Source of the DNA: Ridgeia piscesae
Lineage: Eukaryota; Annelida; Polychaeta; Sabellida; Siboglinidae
Assembly (NCBI GenBank): GCA_025642075.2
Contig: JAODUO010001728.1
Coordinates: 1 to 64,000, forward strand
DNA length: 64,000 nucleotides
Direction of reading: 5' to 3'
Numbering within the stretch: the first letter of the stretch is position 1; every line of letters begins with the position of its first letter. The notes under the pieces are model-generated. The model saw nothing but the letters and a program-made list of their open reading frames with translations. It made no database searches and was not told where the DNA came from. A program made the translations under genes and the position numbers. Below are positions 22,976-34,339 of this stretch, piece by piece.

Positions 22976-23083
22976 AGACAGAAACAGAAACAGAGACAGA
23001 GACAGACACAGAAACAGAAACAGAAACAGAAACAGAAACAGAAACAGAAACAGAAACAGAAACAGAAACAGAAACAGAAACAC
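22976..23083. repeat. (GAAACA)n hexamer array
   Basis: About 18 copies of GAAACA, with a few GAGACA and GACACA units at the left end. It is open in several frames on both strands. Confidence 0.95.
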
Positions 23084-23571
23084 TTTCAATTACCCCGAGT
23101 GCGCCAAAAATATCAACGTTCACAAGTTTGAAGTTAACCATGAACGTCAAATGTTCCCCTTAAACTCGTTAAGTACGGGGTCATTTTGAAAACGTCTAGA
23201 AGCACGTGACAAAGGAACGTTCCAAAGTCCCATGTGGTCACTTTCAGGCTAGCACGGACATAGCGCGGCGAAATTAAAAGGATTATTGGGCACGTTTCAT
23301 TCCTGAATCCTTGGATTTATATGAACTTGATCAAACAACTGATGACCAATTTAGCTATAACTGTGTGCATTTTATCGGTGTGGCATATACAAAATGCTGC
23401 TCTATTTAATATAATTCGTTGATTTATTTTGTCAAGTATCAAATTATTTTTACTATTTTGTCAGATCTGCTAAGGGATTTACTATGAATACATAATTACT
23501 AATAATAAAAGACGAATGAAACTAGCTGACCCATTATAGTAATTGTGACATCAATCTATTCCACATTGCAG

Positions 23572-23618
23572 ATAAGACATGGCTGAAGGGGGAAAGGAAC
23601 CAGTATTGAGCAAAACAG
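23572..23618 (+). CDS. putative first coding exon of an unidentified gene
   Basis: A short exon lies between a CATTGCAG acceptor with an upstream TC-rich stretch and a GTAAGA donor. After seven untranslated bases an ATG opens MAEGGKEPVLSKT and then the first base (G) of a further codon, so it leaves in phase 1. The composition (small, charged, acidic start) is protein-like, and the stretch is GC-richer than its AT-rich surroundings. I do not recognise the protein. No ordinary downstream exon was found. The 12-nt candidate microexons at 38430 and 51172 could continue the frame, but this is speculation. Confidence 0.45.
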
Positions 23619-24829
23619 GTAAGACAGTATTGCCACCATTGTTTCATTTCCTAACAGAGACTAATAACAATCAGATTATTGTCACGATTTCAGAAAACAT
23701 TGAAGTAATCAATGCGATGATCTAGCGGCCTACTAAATTGTTCTTATATTTACACTTCGTCCGGGGTGTATCATTTTGGGGATCAATATTAATACATACA
23801 AATAGCTGTATATGGAGTATTATTTCCACGAATTTTCGTATTGTACTATATCATTGGAGAGATACGTGTATACGTGTGTCATCTACAACAGTTTCGGTGG
23901 ACGTCGGACAATTTCTGCATACTTCTAAAATATATACGTGACTGAAAGTCGTCATTGTTTAACACAGCATCAACATAATCACTTATAACTTAAATTAGTT
24001 TAAAGATTAAGTTAAACATGTTATACATAGTGCAAACATCGTCATTAGCAATTGCATTCACATTTCTCTGTGCGGAAAATAAATTCCTGCATTATGTAAT
24101 TATGTTAAAACATAATTATTGTAGGGATGATACGAAGAATGATAGTCATAGCTGTAGATAAAACACGGACTTATATAAACTAGACTATTGTCTCCTACGC
24201 TCACGGAGCTTCGCGAGCGCAGTAGTGGGCTACACAGGTCACGAACGCAAGATGTGTATTCCTCACTTCCAGTTTCCGAGTCGCTGCACGGAATTGCCAG
24301 ACAGAGTCAGGATTATTGCGGTGAACATAACTGGTTAATTCAATGGCAATGATAATTTAGCCAAAACGATTAATTTAATGAGTTTGTTAAATGTCGCGGC
24401 TATCTTCAGTGTAGTTCTGGATTTTTTGTATTAATTTCCCAACATTGTATGCATGGGGCTAACGTAGTCTTAAATAACAACAAGTTTATAGCCCGGAAAA
24501 TATAATTTTAATCGGTGTCACTACATCAGGAAAACATACGTAGAAAACGGGATGCTATGTTAACATTTCAGCAAAATATCCCACGTATCATTTTATGCAA
24601 ATTAGTTCCGCCATTTTTGAAAAAATATATTTGTCACTATAACAATTTACATAGGCCAATATTGTATATGACTGCACAAATAAAGTGTCCAGACCCATGT
24701 TTTCAGGGGCAATTATCACAATAAGACCATTCCTGGATTAACTACGTGTGTCTTTGACATGTTATGCGAATTCTAAACTGCCAGCATTACCGAAATTGGG
24801 ACTTTTTGCTGTATCTCAGCCAATATTGC
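23619..24829. other. AT-rich unique sequence, presumed intron
   Basis: No repeats, retroelement motifs or further exons are recognised. At 24820-24837 TATTGCAG is followed at once by GTAAGT, an acceptor and donor with no exon between. Confidence 0.4.
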
Positions 24830-25540
24830 AGGTAAGTTTTTTCCTGAACTGCCACGCATCAACATCTCATGATAATACGATGATAATTGTCAGAATATCA
24901 TTCACCATCGCTTTTACTGAAATCGTGAAACTCAAATTCGTCCTCGTCTTCCTCCTCCTCTTACTCCATTTTAGGATCACCAGTGTCCAGGAGATCAACC
25001 AGTGAGTTTAGTAGGGCATGACCGCAGGACCACACCGGCTCCAACACTCCATTGTTATTATACTCCATAATCCTTCTCCACCATTGCCTATCATCGTAGG
25101 GTTTCGGCTTTTCCAGGATGGGTTTTTCAACTCGTTTGCTCAAGGCGACGCGGTGGTTCACACGCTGGACGTGCGGCCGGCCTCAAAGCAAAGTGACAGG
25201 GAGGAAGGCGAGCCTGGTCGATCTTAGAATTGGAACTTACCGAGTGAACCACCACATCGCCTATATAGTACAACCCATCATGGAGAAGCTGAAACCTTAC
25301 GATGACGGGCAAGGGTGCACAAGAACTGACGATGGAGAGTTGGAACCGGTGTTGTCCAGCGGTCCTGTCCTACTAAACTCAGTGGTTGATCTCCTGGACG
25401 GACACTGGTGATCGTGACGAGGAAGAAGACGACGAGTTTGATTGTGACCATTTCAATGAGAGCGATAGTGAATGATGTTCTGACAATTAGCATCTTGAAT
25501 CCCATGAGAGGTTGAGGCACGGCAGATCACAAAAAGATCC
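24830..25540. repeat. foldback: inverted repeat of a protein-coding 3' end
   Basis: Two arms of about 310-340 bp (about 24830-25170 and 25238-25540) are imperfect reverse complements around a loop of roughly 65 bp. The right arm on + encodes PIMEKLKPYDDGQGCTRTDD, then GELEPVLSSGPVLLNSVVDLLD, then after a small deletion an acidic EEEDDEFD tail. The left arm on - encodes PILEKPKPYDDRQWWRRIME, then LEPVWSCGHALLNSLVDLLDTGD and an acidic tail. Both arms are thus copies of one C-terminal coding segment placed tail-to-tail on opposite strands. I do not recognise the family. Frameshifts show that neither arm is functional as it stands. Confidence 0.75.
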
Positions 25541-25724
25541 TTCTGGCTTGCTATTTACCGAACTAAATAAATGAGTTAGTCAATCATCTTAGTGGAATTT
25601 ATGTATTAACAATACCTTGAATTGATCACCAGCTTAACACTTGCTTTTAATAATAACACTGTTTATTAAATAACTGCCATCAAAAAACCCTCTCAACTTA
25701 CTTGCAATATTTGATGAGATACAT

Positions 25725-26318
25725 ATAAAAAATGGTAGATAAGAAAATAACGGATATGAAGGATAATAAATCACCTGGAGTGGATGGGATTCCTCCCAAA
25801 TTACTATTGGAAATTGTAGAACAAAGTAGAATACCGCTTGCAACAGTGTTCAATTTGTCATTAGAGGAGGGAGTAGTTCCGTTAGAATGGAAACAAGCAA
25901 ACTTAATACCAATATTTAAAACAGGGCCAAGACACAAGTCAGAAAACTGTAGACCAGTGAGTTTAACAACGGTGATTTGCAAACTATTACAAATATTAAT
26001 TACAGGTCACTTGGTTGACTTTCTTGTTAAAAATAACTTGATAAACCCATCTCAACATGGGTTTCTAAAGCGAGGTCATGCTTAACAAATATCTTATGTT
26101 TTTTGGACTTAGATTTTAAAAAGCCTTTGACAAAGCGCCACATCAAAGATTACTACTTAAACTAAAGGCCCATGGCATAGGAAATGGTACGATTAACTGA
26201 AGAGAAACATGGCTTATTCATTGAAGACAAAGAGTAGTTGTGGATGGGGAGGTTTCAAACTGGAAATCAGTTTTGAGTGGAGTACCGCAGGGATCAGTAT
26301 TGGGACCTATTTTATTTG

Positions 26319-26410
<92 letters not shown>

Positions 26411-27130
26411 ATGATTTGGATGATGATATAACAAGCAAGGTGTTGAAGTTTGCGGACGATACGGAAGTGTTTTGGAACATTAAAAGAGATGCAGATAGAC
26501 AGCAATTACAAAACGATCTGAATAACTTGACCGAATGGGCTGAGAAGTGGCAAATGCTGCTTAACTGTGGGAAGTGGAAATGCGTCCACACAGGATATGG
26601 GAGTGAAGACGCATACTATAAAATGGGTGATACTGTACTAAATACTACCGTAAATGAAATAGACTTAGGGTTAACTATTAGTGCTGATATGAAGTTATCA
26701 GAGGAGTGTGGAATTGCAGCAGCGAAGGCAAACCAATTTCTTGGATTAATTAGCCGAAATATAGTGTACAAGGAAAAAGAACTAATAATACCGCTGTACA
26801 AAACAGTAGTTAGGCCTCATTTAGAATATTGCGTACAGGCTCGGAGGCCATATCGCAAGAAGGATATTGATGTACTGGAAAGAGTACAAGCGAGAGCAAC
26901 CAAAATGACACAAACACTCAGGAATATTAGTTATGAAATGCGCCTAAAAGAATGTGGATTAACAAAACTAGAAACCAGCGATTGAGGGGAGATCAGATAG
27001 AAGAAGTGTTTAAAATATTGAATAGGTATGAAAATATTGACAGAAATATTTCTATCGATTACGAAAGAGAGAAGGACGAGAGGACGTGGAGGTACATTAG
27101 CCAAGAAGCAGTGTATACTAGATATTAGAA
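25725..27130 (+). mobile_element. degraded LINE reverse transcriptase, interrupted by (TA)n
   Basis: The RT reads in order: MKDNKSPGVDGIPPKLLLEI (fingers), ENCRPVSLTTVICKLLQ, a damaged LDFKKPFDKAPH (motif A), GVPQGSVLGPILFVI (motif B), then (TA)n, then NDLDDDITSKVLKFADDTEV (motif C with FADD intact). Thumb and C-terminal motifs RPHLEYCVQARRPYRKKDID and ERVQARATKM, and then LRGDQIEEVFKILNRYENID, complete it. Stops and frameshifts lie at about 26085-26210 and 26985. The C-terminal pattern is of the CR1/Jockey-like type. Relatives of the tail occur at 27440-27690 and 28330-28660 on the minus strand. Confidence 0.85.
26320..26408. repeat. (TA)n tract inside the RT gene
   Basis: About 44 TA units sit exactly where the RT would read FVI-YIND. 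The codons on both sides are intact (VI before, NDL after), so the tract seems to have expanded from the ATATATATC that encoded IYI. Confidence 0.95.
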
Positions 27131-27439
27131 AATTTTAATGTTCACAAAGAGCAATACAGATGACAGGTCTACTGGCCCGCCATAATGGTCTGTTTATACT
27201 TCTCATTCTGGCAGTGACTGGAGGTGGGTCACTCGTTGTTAGTTAAGGGCTAAGGACTTATCCTCTTAAAGAATTGATGTTTTAAAGCTGGCCAGTACTG
27301 CGCCCGGACAAAATACAAGAAGCTTTGTTTAGCATCGGTTTGCATGTGAATTTCATAACATTTGCTCATCTGAGCTATTATCCGACAAACAAGTGTAAGA
27401 GAACAAGACAAAACGTAAAAAACGTAACAAGTATTAAAA

Positions 27440-27690
27440 GTTAAAACATATAAATATGGGTAAAATTTGTCAAATTCACTAAATGCTTGCAATTAGCAAC
27501 AAGTACGATATACATATGTTGATTAAAATTAAAGACATATATGTTAGTAGTTTTCCTGCATATAGAGCAGTTACATGACGGACCGTCCCAGTTCCGGATC
27601 AAGATGCGGAACTCGCCGTAGTTTACACATTTTAGCAAGTCATTTGACAGTCTGTTCCAGATCCTGGGTATGCCTCGCAACAACCTTAGT
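27440..27690 (-). mobile_element. 3' end of a LINE reading frame
   Basis: The minus strand reads GIPRIWNRLSNDLLKCVNYG and then FRILIRNWDGPSCNCSICR. R-IWN-L followed by FK-x-L-x-NW-GP-C-C-C is the usual C-terminus of CR1/Jockey-like LINE proteins. No RT core is attached. Confidence 0.6.
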
Positions 27691-28329
27691 AGGAAAGCTT
27701 ATTTACACCAGGTTGCGAATAAACGTTAGATAATATAAATACTGATTTGCCCGTGACTCAAACCTGAATAGGGGATTCCATTTAATGGCTGATATCATTT
27801 TTGCCCCATACACATTACGATAAAACGTGTCGTGCATCCATTGTCAACTGACCGTTTCGATTTTGATTTAAGCAAAACCATATTATCGTCCGATGACCCC
27901 AGCTCGGAAATAGTAACAGGCTTCTCAAGCAAGTTGTTCTTTTTTACGAAGTTGGTACGTCTGAAAAAGCGCAGCTTCGTACAATAACATATTCTTAATT
28001 AAAATCATATCCCCAATACGTGTTTAAAAATATGATGTGGGTTCCTGTTACATACAGCTAACGAGAATTAATGAATGAAAGTACGTATATGCTATCTCAC
28101 TAGATACACGTATGTTTACCCAGATTTAACAACACATAACAACATCATTTTAGGAAGATATAGTTCGTCCTGATTAACTACGAATACCCGAGGCGTACGT
28201 CCTTTGTACATTTAAACATACATTTGTTAAACTACCCCCAGAAAATCAGCGGATAATATGATCCTTTCAGTTACAGTTCTTTGTGAAAATTAGAACTTTC
28301 TAATATGTAGTCTACACTACTCCTTTGCT

Positions 28330-28660
28330 AATTAATTTCATTTCCTCTAGTCCTTATATCATCCTTAACGTAGAATAAAATGCATCTACTGATGTTTCTA
28401 AGATCATTCAGGATTTCAATATCTAGATTTCTAGAGTTGTTAAACTACATTCTCTTGGACGTTTTCATAATTACTATCCTTCAGTGTTTGTATCGTTTTG
28501 GTGGCTCTCCCTTGTATTCTCTCTCAAACATATCTATGTTTGTCTTGCGATATGGCGTCCATGTTTTTATACACTATTCTAAATGAGACCTAGCAATTGT
28601 TTTAGACATCGGTATTACTAGTTATTTGTACGCTTTTTTACTAATTTGATTTACCGTCGA
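28330..28660 (-). mobile_element. LINE thumb-domain fragment
   Basis: On the minus strand, with several frame breaks, it reads SHLE-CIKTWTPYRKTNIDM, then ERIQGRATKTIQTLKD and LTTLE. This is close to the RPHLEYC to LTKLET segment of the LINE at 26.8-26.98 kb and is a truncated relative in the opposite orientation. Confidence 0.6.
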
Positions 28661-28789
28661 TGCTGTGTACATACTCAACACCGCTTTATTTAATGTAATG
28701 TTAGTGTTTAGAACAGGGCCTGATCTGATTAACCAACAACTCTTTCAAGGAACACTTGTTACATAAAATGTGTAGTTATTTGCTCATTT

Positions 28790-29250
28790 CGTATACAAAA
28801 TAGCATATTTATTATAAAACAAAATAAAAACAATTATTTATGTTGTGCCTCAGTTTACACCTATAGAAAACGTATGTTACTATCAAATATTACATCACTG
28901 TTAAATCACACACAATTTGTTTCAACTAAACATTCAAATATAACTTGGCACACCAAATATCATCAAATATAGCGAAACAAATACACTTAGATAAGTTGTG
29001 AAAATGCATAATTACCGCTGAAAACTGTGAATGTTGTAGGAATACCACGGTTTTGAAGGGTTACTGATAACCCGCGCTTTTAATAGTCGACGTGCTGCTG
29101 CATCAATAATTCTACTAGAAAATTTATCCATATCAAATAAACGTAAACATATCAATATATCACTGTGAACAAATGCATCAATTAGTTGGTACGTTAATGC
29201 AAAACTGGAATTATGAAAGGATACATAAATATCACAGCAGTGAATTGTTG

Positions 29251-29331
<81 letters not shown>

Positions 29332-29960
29332 GCTGGGAGCAATGATATTGATTCGTGCGTTATACAAATAAATTGTTTTATTAGTATTATTTAAAACTTT
29401 AGAAATTCCTTAGTACATTTTTCTAGGCAGAAGATTGGGTCTAGATGTTAAATATTGTTAACACCAATGTAATATTGTTTCTGTGGTGAACGCTGGAACA
29501 AGATTATTGTGTTACCTTTACAGCCATATGCCAAGGTATCCACATATTTATAGGTATAAAAGTGCGTACGTATGGATAAAGAGTGGTCAATCCAAAGGGA
29601 AATAGCTTTATGTCATATAGTTGAGAACGTTGGTCTTCAGGAAAAAATGATGAATATATATGTATATATGTTACGATATTTGTGGACGTCATTTTAGTGT
29701 CGTTTTTTAATAGTGCCATTTTTCGTGTTGACAAATAATTTACATGCTCTCAATGCTGCTATTTTTGTATGAACGTTAATTGAGATTGCATTAGTTTAAA
29801 AAAGCACGTATATTTCTAATATAAGCACATTGAGCGCAATGTACTTGATTGCTCATTGTGGACATGGCGGCTTATGTAGCCCACCACCAGGATGTCGTAG
29901 TAAATATATTTATTTTATGATAAGTTTATTTTGAACTTGAACTCTAGTATTTATACATCG
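28790..29960 (-). repeat. dispersed repeat, inverted partner of 62385-64000
   Basis: The reverse complement of this segment recurs at 62.39-64.0 kb in the same order, with many small differences and a much larger TA tract in the other copy. The minus strand holds an 80-codon frame (29012-29254) ending RRLLKARVISNPSKPWYSYN. The same residues are encoded in the partner at about 63.62-63.80 kb, where one serine codon has become TGA. A short (TA)n tract lies at 29256-29326. The 29750-29960 part is a shared module also found at 33885-34110, 50815-50945 and 62305-62560. The protein family is not recognised. Confidence 0.7.
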
Positions 29961-30864
29961 AACGTTTTGACTACGAATTTTTGGCCGTCGTAGTCAAAAT
30001 GGTCGATGTCCTGTTGTTTAAATATAATTGTTTTACCGAAACTACGTCAGGTTTATTTTGCTCGCATACAGAATAACATCGCCAAATGTAATGGAATACA
30101 TTTTGAAAAATAATCTTACCAATTAAGTAGATGTGAATATTCTCTCATCTGGTAGCACAAAGACTCGTGCCATGTGGTGTTTGATACACCAAACGTAATT
30201 ATTATTATTATAAGATTCGTACACATGCAGTGATACAATATCGAATGTGACTTTCAATAATACTGCATGCTACAGGCGAACTTTCGCACAAGTATGAACA
30301 TTAATAATTGTGTGCTCTGTTTTATTAATTGTCTTTATTGCATGCTTTATATTTCATTATTATATATTAAGGGTAATTACTAGTCACAATATACTGCCCC
30401 ATAAAAATACGTAGGATGCAAGTGTGGCGGGGCCCTTTCCAAGGTTACGTTCCAGCGGTTTCTCCACTCTAATATATGTCAGGAGGGATGAATGTGACAG
30501 GGTCCTAACAATTCCCTAACTCCGCAATAACGCAGCCACGCCTATAATTCGTGGCCAGATACTGAAAGATGCTAAAGTTGGATGCGATAAACACATGCAG
30601 GCAATGATCCACACGCGTCTGGCGTTTTTTTCCACAGCAGCACAACGTAAGCTGCTTTTTATATAATCTTTTTGAAAGTGTTTTCCATGGTCGCTATATG
30701 CATGGTGCTAATTCTAAAACAAACAAAGGAGTTTATGTTATGCTATTTAAAATAGTTATGTTGGCTACACATATTGGAAGAGGGGACATGGCTCACCCCA
30801 ATCCCTAACATTTTGGAATCTAGACTTTGGACCCATAACTGCTTGCCTGATTCATAGAGTGACA
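29961..30864. other. unique sequence, nothing recognised
   Basis: AT-rich sequence with no retroelement motif, exon or tandem repeat that I can support. Confidence 0.4.
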
Positions 30865-32360
30865 ACACGGACTTGAATATTTACTGAACTAAGATCTAGT
30901 TGCGGCCGACCAAGTAATTTATCTAATAATTTTTCACGGGGTAGTCGGAAGTTTATGTCTGAACTCGTATATTAATTTTACTACTAGACTGACGTAGGGT
31001 TTTAAGAGACGGGGGTGTTTAATCGCTATATGCCTGTAAATTTGTTTTTATGAACTGAAAACTTGGCGGGACATTTCCTCAGGCTGAAAAGTGGGGGACG
31101 TGGTCCCCTCATCCCCCACCGATCGACGCCCATGCTGTGTAGAACTTCCCAATCCTACATTTTGGCAAATGAATTTGTCATCACTCATACAGGAATAAGT
31201 TACACAAAGTGCAGGAATCCGCCGCTTCGGTCGTAGGCGATAAGCATCAAGCGGGCAAGGGGTGAATGTGAAACACAAATTTCATAATTTATAATGTGCT
31301 TGATGGTTAGAACCTACTAATAATATCAACACAAGAATGCAAACTGATAGAGCACGGCAGCGGCTCAGCCAGGTGTCGCGCTTACATTTTCCCGGTCGTT
31401 ATAAACTTTCCGATTGACGTCTCTGCGCATACGCGATAAATATAAAATGTGCAGTGAAACGACAAAGCATTTTTGATATGAATGCCACGGGCTGTGCGTC
31501 AACTCTCCTATGATGATTCCTGTGAAGAGTTGCTTAAAATGTCGTTCAATACAATAACGTCTTACGTTTGTTTCAATCACCGTCACGGATTATGGCGCAC
31601 TATAGTCACGTTTGCTATCAAAACATGCTTCAAAACTTGTTTGCCTCGTGTTAATTTTCTACAAATAACTTTATGTATATCCTAACGAACAACCCGTAAT
31701 ATGTATACCATAAATGCATTTTCCTTTCGTTGCACATTAATGATTTTACATTTATCGCGCATGCGCAGAAATGTCAATCGGAACGTTTATAACGCCGGAA
31801 AAATGAAAGTGCTACACCGGCATGATGATTATTTACTGAAGCAAGATCAAGTTGCGCGCTGTGGCCATTCGATTTTCTAATGGGTGGTCGGAACTTCATA
31901 TCGCGAGTTTATTGTCTAGCTACTAGTCCTATGTAGCGGCTTTTAAGAGAGAGGAGTGGTGAGTCAGGCTACATGCCCCGCAATGTTTCTGAACTGAAAA
32001 GTGGGGGACGCGTCCCCCCATCCCCCACCGATCGACGCCCATGCTAGAGCCTATAAATAATATCAGCACAAGGTTGCAAACTGATAGAACCCGGCAACGG
32101 CGCAGTCCGGCATGATAGTTATTTACTAAAGTAAGATCAAGTTGATTTTCTAATGGGTGGTCGGAACTTCATATCGCGAGTGTATAGACTAGTTAGTCCT
32201 GTGTAGCGGCTTTTGAGAGAGAGGAGTGGTGAGTCAGGCTATATGCCTCGCAATTTTTCTGAGCTGAAAAGTGGGGGGGGGGACAATTCCTATGCTGTCC
32301 CCCCACGCTGAAAAGTGGGGGACGCATCCCCCCTCGTCCCCCACCGATCGACGCCCGTGT
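30865..32360. repeat. three related repeat blocks with a GTGGGGGACG-type end
   Basis: Blocks at about 30870-31135, 31819-32045 and 32109-32360 share ATTTACTNAANNAAGATCNAG, a GGNNGTCGGAANTT segment and a terminal GAAAAGTGGGGGACG-CCCC. Each then ends ATCCCCCACCGATCGACGCC. The end is palindromic (GGGGGACGCGTCCCCC in the second block), like the tip of a DNA transposon. Blocks 2 and 3 are most alike. In block 3 the tip is partly duplicated (32262-32356). Confidence 0.7.
31372..31818. mobile_element. MITE-like element with ~110-bp terminal inverted repeats
   Basis: The left end GGTGTCGCGCTTACATTTTC and the reverse complement of the right end, GGTGTAGCACTTTCATTTTT, begin inverted repeats of about 110 bp. 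These include CGTTATAAAC, CCGATTGAC and GCGCATNCGCGATAAATNTAAAAT. The interior is about 230 bp with no transposase. The related block 32041-32130 reads straight through the same position (CGCAGTCC|GGCATGATAG), giving a natural empty site. This sets the element's borders, with little or no target duplication visible. Confidence 0.7.
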
Positions 32361-32361
32361 A

Positions 32362-33235
32362 CACGGGACCTGGGATTCATCATGGATACTAATCTATCCA
32401 TAACGTCACAAGTCGTCAACATTTGTCGCTCCGGCTACTACCGTCTGTCGCGAATCGCAAAGATACTCTGCTAGCACCATTGCATTTAAGTTGTGTCTAA
32501 GGGTTTCATACACGAACTAGTGACATCGCGACTCGACTCGACTATGGCAATGCGGTACTATTCGGCATAAGCGATTATCACCTGCACCGGCTGGAACATG
32601 TTACAGCAGTCTTTAGTCCAGGCCCTGCCGTATAGTCCCGTAGACATTTTGTACTTAAGAAAGTTTGACTGTTGAATTGAATAATATATACATATGGCCA
32701 TATATTTTGAAGAAAATGACCGTTCTGCCAAGTTTTTTGTAATTCCACCTTGTAGAATTTTAAAGCCATATGTATATATTATTCAAATCATCAGTCAAAC
32801 TTTCATAATACGAAATGTCTACAGGTCAATAGGGCAGGACCAGGCCTACTTCAGCAAAATTGTCGTGGAAATCCGGCGGGGCGACCGGCAGTCCATGACG
32901 ACAATAGAGCGGCAATTACACTGGGTGTCAGTCAAAAGCGCATCGAATTCAAGCTAGTTGTACTCGTGCACAGGACTATATACGATGGCACGCCAGAGTG
33001 TCTTGTGGCACTGCTACTCCAGCACACACCTCCCCGTTCCCTGCGCTCTGCAGGCGGGTTACTCTTTTAAGTCCAAAGAGTGAATTTAGAACGATTCGGC
33101 CGCCGTGCATTTGTCTGTGCATGACCCAATCTGTGGAACAAATTCCCAAGGAATATGCGCAACAATGGTAATTTAGCACAATTTAAGAAACAAAACACGT
33201 TTATTTTCTACATAACTAGTTTTACACAACGAAGA
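32362..33235 (+). mobile_element. LINE C-terminal fragment
   Basis: Reads include RDLGFIMDTNLSITSQVVNI, HELVTSRLDYGNAVLFGIS, ERQLHWVSVK-RIEFKLVVLV, LLLQHTPPRSLRSAGG and FGRRAFVCAPNLWNKFP with frameshifts. These are the thumb and C-terminal motifs of CR1/L2-like LINEs (S-LDYGN, LHW-PV-RI-FKL, LWN-LP). The catalytic core is missing. A second copy of the same family lies at 47150-48150, and a related but distinct one at 57.1-58.9 kb. Confidence 0.75.
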
Positions 33236-33239
33236 TTAT

Positions 33240-33747
33240 GTTTTAGCGTACCTTATTACCTTACTGCCTACGTACCCATCTTCGCATTATTGACGCAGGC
33301 GCTTAAAAATCATACTCTTTCTAAGTTCGTCCAAACTGTTGGATAACTTGCGGGGGTGGCTCAATGCTCAAGAGGGTGTACGATTTATTAGGTGTATGCC
33401 ACACGTTATCGTTACATTGATACAATCAGTTCGATCTAGCGGGCCTACAAGATTGTACACTTTTACCTCATTCTTCCGATTTATAATTGATTGTGGTATT
33501 CAAATTACGGAGCTATTGCACGTAGCCTATTGTGAGGACAATTTGTTTAAGATTATGCCTGATGTGTTTACTACATCATCCTGCGATGTACTCGTCATGT
33601 AGTAATTGCTTTGAGTGAATGTTTGCATCACGGAATTAATATTTTATTGAGTTCTAATTTAAGAACATACGCAGTAGACGTAATTGTATCTATTAGGTTA
33701 AGGTTTCTGAAGTGCGTTACTGAAAATTAGTAAAATATTTCACTGTC

Positions 33748-33750
<3 letters not shown>
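33240..33750 (+). repeat. LINE 3' tail plus dispersed module
   Basis: The part 33265-33460 is nearly the same as 48330-48530 (GGATAACTTGCGGGGGTGGC, CGATCTAGCGGGCCTACAAG). It follows the same LINE family in both places, so it is probably the LINE 3' UTR. The part 33475-33750 is repeated at 48930-49205. The two parts are adjacent here but separated by about 400 bp in the other copy. Confidence 0.7.
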
Positions 33751-33751
<1 letters not shown>

Positions 33752-33791
<40 letters not shown>

Positions 33792-33840
33792 CGTGCGTAC
33801 GTGCGTGCGCGCGCGCGCGTGTGTATATATGTGTGTGTAT
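33752..33840. repeat. (GT)n/(GC)n microsatellite
   Basis: A GT run followed by GCGTGCGTACGTGCGCGCGC and short TATATGTGTG. The homologous position at 49205-49318 is also a GT tract. Confidence 0.95.
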
Positions 33841-33884
33841 AACATACGGGGATGCTATGTTATGTCGCCACATTACTAAGATAT

Positions 33885-34110
33885 ACGTGGGTTTAAAATG
33901 TGCTAAGTAAATGTTACTAGTTTGTGTCAATACTACACTTCAAGATAAACTGATCATAAGATAAAATTATTTACTACGACATCCTGGTGGTGGGCCACAT
34001 AAGCCGACATGTCCACACTGAACAATCAAATACATTGCGCTAATGTGCTTATATTAGAAATGTACGTGTTTTTTAAACTAATGCAATCACAATTAACAGT
34101 AATTTCATTT
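33885..34110 (+). repeat. dispersed module (AAAATGTGCTAAGTAAATG)
   Basis: The module runs from AAAATGTGCTAAGTAAATGT to about ACTAATGCAATCACAATTAA and includes CATAAGCCGACATGTCCACA. Other copies are at 50815-50945 and 62305-62560 (same strand) and 29750-29960 (opposite strand). It has no coding potential. Confidence 0.8.
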
Positions 34111-34119
34111 CATCTACCT

Positions 34120-34330
34120 TTTGCATTTGCTCTAAATTATTCTCATACGCTCTTTCTATTAATACAAACTTCTAGTCGCAGTTTCGGTATTTCTCACTTC
34201 CATATCCGATTCACTTTCTGGGCATCTGATCTCTGCCAATTTGTCCAACTACCATTCTGTCCTCACCACCGACCTATTTCAACTTACTCCTCATTGCTTG
34301 TACCCGAATAAATCTAAGAAAGATTTGCGA
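34120..34330 (-). mobile_element. fragment of the LINE tail also seen at 941-1270
   Basis: Contains CACTTTCTGGGCATCTGATC and CCGACCTATTTCAACTTACT, the counterparts of CACTTTCTGGGCATCTGCTT and CCGTCCATTTCAACCTCCTC at 1180-1260. On the minus strand it corresponds to the KLKW-GxE-RM and Q-M-R-K segment with stops. Confidence 0.5.
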
Positions 34331-34339
34331 TGTCCTTAT

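Noticed and set aside
24040..24300. tRNA or other small RNA genes (whole window scanned)
   Set aside because: No sequence with paired A-box and B-box motifs and a cloverleaf was found. The GTTCGA occurrences are in repeats.
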